Assembly (NCBI GenBank): GCA_012513245.1
Contig: JAAZCN010000126.1
Location: 1 to 5,067 of the forward strand
Length of the DNA stretch: 5,067 bases
Origin: Synergistaceae bacterium
GTDB lineage: Bacteria > Synergistota > Synergistia > Synergistales > Synergistaceae
Reading direction: 5' to 3'
The notes beneath the pieces are model-generated. The model was given only the letters and a program-made list of their open reading frames with translations, was not told where the DNA came from and made no database searches. The position numbers were made by a program, and so were the translations under genes. Each line of letters opens with the position of its first letter. Within the stretch, counting starts at the first letter, position 1. Below, piece by piece: positions 1-5,067 of this stretch.

Positions 1-1
1 C

Positions 2-97
2 TATTCGATACCTTTTGTTGATCCTCCGGAAAAAGAGGACGTGCAAAAGGCAGCGAATATTCTGAAAAAATATGATTTAGAGGTTATATATCAATAA
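2..97 (+). CDS. 3' end of an upstream gene, possibly a DapA/N-acetylneuraminate-lyase family aldolase
   Basis: An open frame enters from the left edge and ends at TAA 95-97, giving the last 31 residues of a protein whose start lies outside the window. The tail contains I-P-F-V-D-P-P-E followed by a charged helix (roughly KEDVQKAANILKKYDLEV). Short proline-containing strands followed by a terminal helix ending near a Leu/Val are typical of the C-termini of the dihydrodipicolinate synthase/N-acetylneuraminate lyase aldolase family, which is why that family is suggested, but 31 residues are too few to be sure. The next gene begins 16 to 72 bp downstream with no terminator-like hairpin between, so it is probably the preceding cistron of the same operon. 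The coding call rests on the open frame, codon-like composition and spacing; the functional guess is weak. Confidence 0.6.
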   Translation, partial: YSIPFVDPPEKEDVQKAANILKKYDLEVIYQ

Positions 98-156
98 GTT
101 AGGGTGATTTAAGTGAAATGCTTAAATGAGAATGAAGTAATGACAGCCAACGAGTT

Positions 157-162
157 AGGAGG
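157..162 (+). promoter_or_regulatory. Ribosome-binding site that fixes the GRE1 start at 170
   Basis: A perfect AGGAGG lies 7 nt before ATG 170, the same motif and spacing used by the second GRE. An in-frame GTG at 113 preceded by AGGGTG (101-106) would add 19 residues, but that extension (starting MKCLNENEV) does not resemble a GRE N-terminus. From 170 the protein begins directly with the basic helix typical of the family. ATG 170 is therefore preferred. The 98-169 leader also holds a three-codon ATG-to-TGA mini-ORF at 118-129 of no evident significance. Confidence 0.85.
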
Positions 163-169
163 AAGGCCA

Positions 170-541
170 ATGATCAATATCGCTGAAAAGAAAAACAAGA
201 TAACAGAGCGTATCCATCGCATGAGGGATCGTATGATCACAAGTCAGCCGACGGAACTTTTGCCGGAGCGTGCTCTTCTTGTCACAGAGGCATACAGTGA
301 ATATGCTGCAGAACCACCGGTACTTAAAAGGGCATATGCGTTCCGCAAGATCCTAAAAAACATGACGATATTTATTGACGAAGATGAGCTTTTTGTTGGC
401 CATAATTCACCCAAACCGCGTTCTCCTATTTCGTGTCCTGAGCTGGGCGCCAGATGGATACTTGCAGATATTGATAATTTTGCTACCCGTCCTGCAGATT
501 CAATCGGCATAACCGAAGCTAACAAGGCCATATTAAAATAA
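170..541 (+). CDS. N-terminal fragment of glycyl radical enzyme 1 (123 residues)
   Basis: This is the part of GRE1 that would be translated by normal termination at TAA 539-541. It covers only the first helices and strand of the PFL-like domain: a basic amphipathic start (MINIAEKKNKITERIHRMRD), the L-L-V-T-E-A-Y helix, the K-R-A-Y-A-F-R-K-I-L helix, and the I-D-E-D-E-L-F-V-G loop. It has no catalytic Cys and no glycyl loop, so alone it cannot be an enzyme. It is translated from a strong AGGAGG site, so a short peptide product is likely if the mRNA is present. An upstream GTG at 113 could extend it by 19 residues but is less likely. The stop is not followed by a usable restart codon for 87 nt. 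Confidence 0.7.
   Translation: MINIAEKKNKITERIHRMRDRMITSQPTELLPERALLVTEAYSEYAAEPPVLKRAYAFRKILKNMTIFIDEDELFVGHNSPKPRSPISCPELGARWILADIDNFATRPADSIGITEANKAILK
539..541 (+). other. In-frame TAA nonsense codon within GRE1
   Basis: The codons run AAA TAA TGT CTT GAG AAA TGG. The frame upstream (170 to 538) and downstream (542 to 2554) is identical, so this is a single-codon interruption and not a frameshift. By hand alignment to GRE2 through the shared Trp (554-556 here), the TAA stands for a residue five before that Trp: Leu in GRE2 and, as I recall, often Glu in other family members. A GAA to TAA change would need one base. TAA is also used as a true terminator at 95-97 and 2555-2557, so reassignment of TAA in this genome is unlikely. 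Confidence 0.9.
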
Positions 542-628
542 TGTCTTGAGAAATGGCAGAACAGTTCACTGGATTCAGTCGTCAGTGGTCTGATCTCTGA
601 TAAGACGAAAGAGGCTATTGCCGAAGGA

Positions 629-2557
629 ATGATCACAGTCGGGGCTCAGGGAACAGGACACGGAAATATAGCAGTCAACAATAAAAAACTGCTTGAGAAG
701 GGACTCCGTGGAATAATAGATGAAATAGACTCAAAAATAAATAATTTCGAAGCAAAGGATATAGAGAGCTCTTCCAAGCTGACTTTCTGGAAAGCTGCAA
801 AAATTTCATGCGAGGCTGTTATTGATTTTGCTCATCGTTATTCTGCACTGGCCGCAGAAAAAGCGACTAAGGAGACCGATCCGTTACGTAAGAGCGAGCT
901 CCTTGAAATCAGCAAGATTCTAAAAAGAGTACCTGAGTTCCCAGCCGAATCATTCCGGGAAGCAATGCAGTCTGTATGGCTCATCTATGTTGTGACCCAG
1001 ATAGAGAGTGATCCCCATGCGATGCTGCTTGGCCGTTTTGACCAATACATGTATCCCTATTATAAAAAAGATATAGAAAAAGGGATCATCACTCAGGAAG
1101 AGGCGCTCGAAGTACTGTCAATGATATGGATAAAATGCACAGCGATCATAAAGCTTATGGATTCGGTTACGACTAAAACTTTTGCAGGTTTCCCCCTCTT
1201 TCAGAATATAACTCTTGGGGGACAGGGACCGCGCGGAGAGGATGTCTGTAACGAGCTGACTACTTTGATAATGGAAGCTGCGACGATAGCAAGAGTCCCT
1301 CAGCCTTCACTATCTTTCCGCTATCACAACAAAGTTGATCCGGACGCGCTTCTGAAAGCATGTGAAACGATCAAGGCCGGTTTGGGTTACCCGGCAATAA
1401 TGAACGACAACTGCATTATTCCCAAACACATCATAAGGGGCGCTACTCTTGAAGAGGCTCGCGGTTATTGCATGAACTGCGTTGAGTCTGATATAGAAGG
1501 AGCTTGCGATTCTCGTTCCAACGCCGGTTATGTGAATTTCCCCAAATGTCTTCTACTGGCAATTAATGACGGTATTGATATCAATACCGGAAAACAGATC
1601 GGTCCGAGAACAGGGAAACTTGCCAATTTTAAATCTTTTGAAGAGTTGATGGAGGCATATGAAAAACAGGTAGCCTATTTTGTGAAGCTTATAGTTGATG
1701 CCTATGATCTGATCGACGGGGCTCATGCTGTCCATGCACCGGAACCATTTGTCTCATCATTGCTCGACAACTGCATAGAACGTGGGATCACACGCCAGGC
1801 AGGAGGGGTCAAGTATAATTTCTCAGGTATTTTCGGTGTCGGACTTGCCTCTGTCGCTGACTCCATAGCAGCGGTACGGGAACTTTGCTTCGATAAGAAA
1901 AAAATAAGTCCTGAAGACCTGATCAAAGCACTAAAGAATAATTTTTCGGGATCAGCAGACATAAGAGAATTATGCGAAAAGGCTCCTAAATTCGGAAATG
2001 ACGACGATTACGTTGATTTTATAGCCAGAGATGCATCTCATATCTTCTGCAAGGAAGTTGTCCAGTATCCGTGCATGAGAGGCGGTATATATATACCCGA
2101 ACTTCATTCAGTCTCTACTCACGTCTACTTCGGCGAAATTACAGGTGCAACTCCCGATGGGCGAGTAGAAGGCACCTCTTTTTCTGACGGGGCATCGCCG
2201 GTCGGCGGACGAGATAGAAAAGGGCCCACTGCAGCTGTCCGTTCAATGACCAAGATAGACCATGTGGAAGTGCTCCAAGGCGTGCTTTATAACCAGAAGT
2301 TTTCTCCCAGCCTCCTGAATTCGCGTGAGTCTGTCGGACTGCTTGCCGATTACATAAGAACATGGTGTGACCTTGGCGGACACCACATCCAATTTAATAT
2401 CGTCTCCTCGGAGGATCTGAAAAAAGCGCAGGATGATCCTGATGAGTACCGTGATCTTATAGTTCGTGTAGCCGGATACAGCGCCTATTTTGCCGAACTG
2501 AACAGGAACACCCAGAACGAAATAATTACCAGGACAGAATACGAAGAACTCTGTTAA
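629..2557 (+). CDS. C-terminal part of glycyl radical enzyme 1 (642 residues, catalytic Cys and glycyl loop)
   Basis: The open frame from ATG 629 carries most of the 10-stranded PFL-like barrel and the whole glycine-radical domain: REAMQS, GRFDQYMYPYY, G-F-P-L-F-Q-N, Q-P-S-L-S-F-R-Y, the active-site N-C-V-E (Cys at 1478-1480, Glu at 1484-1486), A-G-Y-V-N-F-P-K, G-G-V-K-Y-N-F-S-G, T-P-D-G-R, D-G-A-S-P, and the radical loop R-V-A-G-Y with Gly at 2474-2476. It ends in R-T-E-Y-E-E-L-C. All catalytic landmarks are present, but the first ~150 residues of the fold are missing. ATG 629 is internal to the ancestral gene; GAAGGA abuts it with no spacer, so it is a poor initiation site, and no in-frame GTG or TTG lies between 542 and 628. 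Independent translation is therefore doubtful, and a truncated barrel would probably not fold into an active GRE. The stop at 2555-2557 overlaps the next gene's ribosome-binding site. Confidence 0.75.
   Translation: MITVGAQGTGHGNIAVNNKKLLEKGLRGIIDEIDSKINNFEAKDIESSSKLTFWKAAKISCEAVIDFAHRYSALAAEKATKETDPLRKSELLEISKILKRVPEFPAESFREAMQSVWLIYVVTQIESDPHAMLLGRFDQYMYPYYKKDIEKGIITQEEALEVLSMIWIKCTAIIKLMDSVTTKTFAGFPLFQNITLGGQGPRGEDVCNELTTLIMEAATIARVPQPSLSFRYHNKVDPDALLKACETIKAGLGYPAIMNDNCIIPKHIIRGATLEEARGYCMNCVESDIEGACDSRSNAGYVNFPKCLLLAINDGIDINTGKQIGPRTGKLANFKSFEELMEAYEKQVAYFVKLIVDAYDLIDGAHAVHAPEPFVSSLLDNCIERGITRQAGGVKYNFSGIFGVGLASVADSIAAVRELCFDKKKISPEDLIKALKNNFSGSADIRELCEKAPKFGNDDDYVDFIARDASHIFCKEVVQYPCMRGGIYIPELHSVSTHVYFGEITGATPDGRVEGTSFSDGASPVGGRDRKGPTAAVRSMTKIDHVEVLQGVLYNQKFSPSLLNSRESVGLLADYIRTWCDLGGHHIQFNIVSSEDLKKAQDDPDEYRDLIVRVAGYSAYFAELNRNTQNEIITRTEYEELC
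1570..1589. repeat. Perfect 20-bp palindrome inside GRE1
   Basis: The half-site CGGTATTGAT is followed immediately by its exact reverse complement, centred between 1579 and 1580. It encodes part of N-D-G-I-D-I-N-T-G, a stretch that varies around the pattern N-D/N-G-x-D-x-x-T-G in related enzymes, so codon choice and protein constraint may explain it. It is operator-like in symmetry but sits deep in coding sequence with no promoter visible nearby. No function is claimed. Confidence 0.5.
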
Positions 2558-2562
2558 GGAGG
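2557..2562 (+). promoter_or_regulatory. Ribosome-binding site of GRE2 overlapping the GRE1 stop
   Basis: AGGAGG begins on the last base of the GRE1 stop codon and lies 7 nt before ATG 2570. Ribosomes finishing GRE1 would release directly on this site, but it is strong enough to initiate on its own. This matters because termination at 539 would prevent coupling from GRE1 yet need not silence GRE2. Confidence 0.9.
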
Positions 2563-2569
2563 AATAAAG

Positions 2570-4978
2570 ATGGAAAAGACAAAAGAGCAGCCGAAATACA
2601 TGGAAAGAATTAACAAGCTCAAAGAAAAAGTATTTGAGACATATCCGGAGATCGACCTGGAAGACGCGAAGCTCCTTACAGAGAGTTTTCTTGAGACTCA
2701 GGGCGAGGCTCTTGTGACGAGAAAAGCCAAGGCCTTCCTCAAACAGTGTAGGGAAAAGACCGTTAAAATCTGGGACGACGAATTGATAATAGGTAACTCA
2801 GGAAGCAAGATCAGGGGAGGCATTCTTTCTGCAGATGTCTGCTGGTCTGTCCTCGACAAGGAACTCGAAACGATCAATACAAGAGAATATGACAAGTTCC
2901 ACCTGCTTCCTGAAGATAAAGAGACGTTCAAAGAGCTTATTCGCCCATACTGGAAGGGCCGTTCCAACTATGAAGAATGGCTTGCGAGGATCCCTTCAGA
3001 TGTAGCAGCACTTCGTGACAACGGAGCCCTCTATATAGACAAAAAGGCTGTAAGAGGCTGGGGCGAAGTCACAGCCGGATACTCGTGGTTCATAAACAAC
3101 GGTGTTGATAAAATTGTTGAGAAGATCAAAGAACGCAAGGCTATGCTTGATGCTACTGTCCCCGGCGATTATGAAAAGGAAGTATATCTCGACGCCCTTC
3201 TTATTACGGCAGAGGGCATCGTTACACTTGCTGAACGCTACGCGATAGAAGCGGACCGTCTTGCCTCTATTGAGAAGGACCCGAAACGAAAAAAAGAACT
3301 TGAAACTATCGCTGAGACATGCCGTTGGGTACCTGCCAGACCGGCAAGGACCTTCAGAGAGGCCATGCAGTCCTTCTACTTCTATCAGATATGCATTTTC
3401 ATGGAGCAGAATGCCGCTGCGTATAACCCCGGACGCATGGATCAGTACCTCTACCCCTTCTATAAATCAGATCTGGAAGCGGGCAGGATCACTCCCGAAG
3501 AGGCCCAGGAGCTTTTTGGCTGTCTGTGGGTAAAATTTTCCGAACCCTGTCTTTTCCAGGATGCGAAATCCGCGGAATACGCATCAGGGTATCCTATGTT
3601 CCAGAATCTTTGTGCCGGCGGCATAGACACAAATGGGCAGGACGCAGTCAACGACCTTTCCTACATGATCATTCAGGCCACTATGGACACACAGCTCTAT
3701 CAACCCTCGCTCTCAGTCCGCTATAACATGGCCAAGAACCCCAACTCCTTCCTGAGGAAAATTGTGGAACTGATCAGTCTTGGTACAGGATTCCCGGCAT
3801 TCCACAATGATGAAGTCGGCATTCGCATGCTCATGAATAAAGGTATCCCGCTAAGAGAAGCTCTTGACTGGAATCCCGGTGGATGTGTAGAGACTAATCT
3901 GGCCGGAAAGCTGCGAGGATACTCTGCTCTTGCGGACATAAACTTAGGAAGCGTAGTTGAATTCACACTTTTGAACGGCAAGTGCAGGAAGAGCGGTAAA
4001 CTGGCCGGAGCACAGACCGGAGATCCGCGTGATTTTAAGACATTTGAAGAATTCATGGCAGCTCTAAAGGCTCAGATGCGTTATGTTACCAAAGTTGTAG
4101 TTAAAGCCAGCCATATAATTGATGAAATCTGCATGAACAGACCTGTGCCTGCACTCTCTCTAAGCTTTGAGGAATGCATAGAGAGCGCAAAGGATTATGC
4201 CTGGGGCGGCGCAAAATACAACACGGGAAATGGAATAATCTGTATAGGTGTAGCAGACTTCATCAACAGTGTTGCTGCCATTAAGCACGTTGTATACGAT
4301 ACAAAACAGGTCTCGATGTCAAAACTCCTCGATGCTCTGGCATGCGATTTCGAGGGCTGTGAGGATGTTCTGAAAGCATGTAAGGAAGCCCCAAAATACG
4401 GAAATGACGATCCCAGAGCAGATGACTTTGCTGCAGAGCTCTTCACCTATATAGCAGACGAGATAGAGAGCTATAGGAGCAAGTTTGGTGTGATGACCCC
4501 GGGAATACTGCCTGTTTCAGGAAATACTCCCTTCGGTGTTGAAGTTGGAGCTCTTCCTTCAGGACGCAGGGCAGGTAAACCGCTTGCCGACGGAGTAAGT
4601 CCTAATGGCGGAACTGATATCAACGGTCCAAGTGCGGTACTGAAGTCTGTTGCGAAAATGCCGCATGATCGTTTTGTCCAGGGCACGCTCCTCAACATGA
4701 AACTCGATCCCGAGATGATATCCAATGAAAATGGCGTACAGCAGCTTATGGCAATGCTGAAAAGCCTTTGCACACTGGGTGTCTATCATGTCCAGTTCAA
4801 CGTTGTTGACCAGAAAAAGCTTATCGCAGCGCAGAAAAACCCGGAGGAATATAAGAATCTTCTGGTTCGTGTAGCGGGATACACTGCGTTCTTTGTAGAA
4901 CTAGGAAAAGATGTCCAGGACGACATAATAGACAGGACTGTCCAGACCGAAGCCGGTTCCTGCATTTCATGCGGTTAG
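2570..4978 (+). CDS. Glycyl radical enzyme 2, intact PFL2/dehydratase-like protein of unknown substrate
   Basis: This is a full-length 802-residue cytoplasmic GRE that should act as a dimer after an activating enzyme places a radical on its glycine. The PFL-like domain spans about residues 10-640 and the glycine-radical domain about 680-802. Visible landmarks are W-D-D-E-L-I-I-G-N (near 70), F-R-E-A-M-Q-S, GRMDQYLYPFY (288 on), G-Y-P-M-F-Q-N, Q-P-S-L-S-V-R-Y, the thiyl-forming C439 and E441 in G-G-C-V-E-T-N, G-G-A-K-Y-N-T-G-N-G, and R-V-A-G770-Y. The C439-to-G770 spacing of 331 equals, as I recall, that of trans-4-hydroxyproline dehydratase (C434, G765) and is near glycerol dehydratase and choline lyase; the 902-residue hydroxyphenylacetate decarboxylase is much longer. 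The Glu two after Cys fits an eliminase and argues against a benzylsuccinate-synthase-type enzyme. It has Glu166 and Ala283 where GRE1 has His, and ends in an extra C-I-S-C-G tail. Hydroxyproline-dehydratase-like activity is possible but unproven. Confidence 0.95.
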   Translation: MEKTKEQPKYMERINKLKEKVFETYPEIDLEDAKLLTESFLETQGEALVTRKAKAFLKQCREKTVKIWDDELIIGNSGSKIRGGILSADVCWSVLDKELETINTREYDKFHLLPEDKETFKELIRPYWKGRSNYEEWLARIPSDVAALRDNGALYIDKKAVRGWGEVTAGYSWFINNGVDKIVEKIKERKAMLDATVPGDYEKEVYLDALLITAEGIVTLAERYAIEADRLASIEKDPKRKKELETIAETCRWVPARPARTFREAMQSFYFYQICIFMEQNAAAYNPGRMDQYLYPFYKSDLEAGRITPEEAQELFGCLWVKFSEPCLFQDAKSAEYASGYPMFQNLCAGGIDTNGQDAVNDLSYMIIQATMDTQLYQPSLSVRYNMAKNPNSFLRKIVELISLGTGFPAFHNDEVGIRMLMNKGIPLREALDWNPGGCVETNLAGKLRGYSALADINLGSVVEFTLLNGKCRKSGKLAGAQTGDPRDFKTFEEFMAALKAQMRYVTKVVVKASHIIDEICMNRPVPALSLSFEECIESAKDYAWGGAKYNTGNGIICIGVADFINSVAAIKHVVYDTKQVSMSKLLDALACDFEGCEDVLKACKEAPKYGNDDPRADDFAAELFTYIADEIESYRSKFGVMTPGILPVSGNTPFGVEVGALPSGRRAGKPLADGVSPNGGTDINGPSAVLKSVAKMPHDRFVQGTLLNMKLDPEMISNENGVQQLMAMLKSLCTLGVYHVQFNVVDQKKLIAAQKNPEEYKNLLVRVAGYTAFFVELGKDVQDDIIDRTVQTEAGSCISCG

Positions 4979-4980
4979 AG

Positions 4981-5067
4981 ATGGGAAACCATTCTACTCC
5001 TGTTAAAGGAAATGTCCTAAGGATCGAGAAGACCTCGATCCACGATGGAGAAGGATTGAGGACAGTC
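4981..5067 (+). CDS. 5' end of a radical-SAM glycyl-radical-enzyme activating enzyme (partial)
   Basis: The frame runs off the right edge after 29 codons. The start M-G-N-H-S-T-P-V-K-G is followed by V-L-R-I-E-K-T-S-I-H-D-G-E-G-L-R-T-V, the N-terminal signature of PFL-activating-enzyme relatives, which normally precedes the CxxxCxxC cluster motif (outside the window). Such enzymes use a 4Fe-4S cluster and S-adenosylmethionine to abstract hydrogen from the glycine of the partner GRE, here most obviously GRE2. ATG 4981 is 2 bp after the GRE2 stop. An in-frame ATG at 4969 overlaps the end of GRE2 and would add M-R-L-E; neither start has a good Shine-Dalgarno sequence, so translational coupling to GRE2 is likely. 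Signature and position make the family call firm; GRE specificity cannot be read from this piece. Confidence 0.9.
   Translation, partial: MGNHSTPVKGNVLRIEKTSIHDGEGLRTV
5021..5041 (+). repeat. Hairpin in the first codons of the activating-enzyme gene
   Basis: GGATCGAG and CTCGATCC form a perfect 8-bp stem around a 5-nt loop (AAGAC), covering codons 14-21 of the activase. No T-run follows, so it is not an intrinsic terminator. It could reduce activase translation or act as an mRNA processing or stability element between the abundant GRE and its activase. The same bases encode the conserved R-I-E-K-T-S-I-H stretch, so coincidence is possible. Confidence 0.55.

Larger units (their letters stand above)
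170..2557 (+). pseudogene. Glycyl radical enzyme 1 (PFL/dehydratase family), interrupted by one in-frame TAA
   Basis: Reading straight through TAA 539-541 gives one continuous GRE of about 795 residues, normal for the eliminase-type family (roughly 790-850). Numbered from ATG 170, the N-terminal PFL domain has the family pattern ERALLVTEAYSEY, then A-E-P-P-V, and D-E-D-E-L-F-V-G-H-N. The TAA is codon 124. Codons after it (C-L-E-K-W...) correspond to the I-R-P-Y-W segment of the downstream paralog, so the stop sits inside a conserved region and is not a domain boundary. Further on are H164 in T-G-H-G, REAMQS, E279-S-D-P-H283-A, GRFDQY, catalytic C437 with E439 (N-C-V-E), and the radical loop R-V-A-G769-Y. 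No other stop or frameshift was found. The substrate is unknown. It may be a recent pseudogene, a sequencing error, or a gene expressed by stop readthrough; the sequence alone cannot separate these. Confidence 0.85.

Noticed and set aside
170..541. The N-terminal fragment as an independent small GRE subunit
   Set aside because: It has no cysteine cluster like the HpdC-type small subunits and no glycyl loop like a GrcA/YfiD spare part. It aligns as the ordinary N-terminus of the same GRE.
527..557. GCCAT and ATGGC flanking the internal TAA, as a possible readthrough-stimulating structure
   Set aside because: The stem is only 5 bp with a 21-nt loop, and it encloses the stop where a stimulator would lie downstream of it. 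It is too weak to support a recoding claim.
539..628. Selenocysteine or pyrrolysine recoding at the interruption
   Set aside because: The codon is TAA, not TGA or TAG, and no convincing stem-loop follows it.
244..636. A 130-codon minus-strand open frame lying across the GRE1 stop codon
   Set aside because: It is antisense to sequence that reads as conserved GRE protein in the + frame, and its product resembles no family I recognise. It is a shadow frame.
2084..2097. 14-bp palindrome GGTATATATATACC
   Set aside because: It is low-complexity TA sequence within the conserved G-G-I-Y-I-P coding stretch and is short enough to be chance.
2570..4978. Assignment of GRE2 as 4-hydroxyphenylacetate decarboxylase
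   Set aside because: That enzyme is about 900 residues with a longer Cys-to-Gly distance, and its small Fe-S subunit gene would be expected next to it. Here the activase follows directly.

Overview
The window holds part of a glycyl-radical-enzyme (GRE) operon, all on the + strand. In order it contains: the last 31 codons of an upstream gene of uncertain identity (2..97); a first GRE (GRE1, 170..2557) interrupted once, in frame, by a TAA at 539-541; a second, intact 802-residue GRE (GRE2, 2570..4978); and the first 29 codons of a radical-SAM GRE-activating enzyme (4981..5067), cut by the window end. Gaps are 1 to 16 bp between the start and stop codons that matter, or 72 bp if GRE1 starts at 170. 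No promoter or terminator is evident, so the window looks like the interior of one transcript.

GRE1 is the most notable object. The reading frame is the same on both sides of the TAA, the intervening codons 542-628 read as ordinary GRE sequence, and everything downstream to the glycyl-radical loop is open. One substitution would restore a protein of about 795 residues. GRE1 and GRE2 are clear paralogs, each with a catalytic Cys-Val-Glu motif and a C-terminal R-V-A-G-Y radical loop, with Cys-to-Gly distances of 332 and 331 residues. That matches the size class of glycerol, hydroxyproline and choline GRE eliminases better than the longer arylacetate decarboxylases. Their pockets differ: GRE1 carries two histidines where glycerol dehydratase has its substrate histidines, while GRE2 has Glu and Ala there. 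They probably have different substrates, and neither substrate can be named from sequence alone.

GREs are oxygen-sensitive and need an activating enzyme, so the host is an anaerobe or facultative anaerobe. Strong AGGAGG ribosome-binding sites at 7-nt spacing and moderate GC content fit Firmicutes-like or Synergistota-like bacteria. This is inference and no species is claimed. The expected logic is that the activase places the glycyl radical on GRE2 (and on GRE1 if it is made), and the GREs then perform radical C-O, C-N, C-S or C-C cleavage of an imported or upstream-generated substrate.
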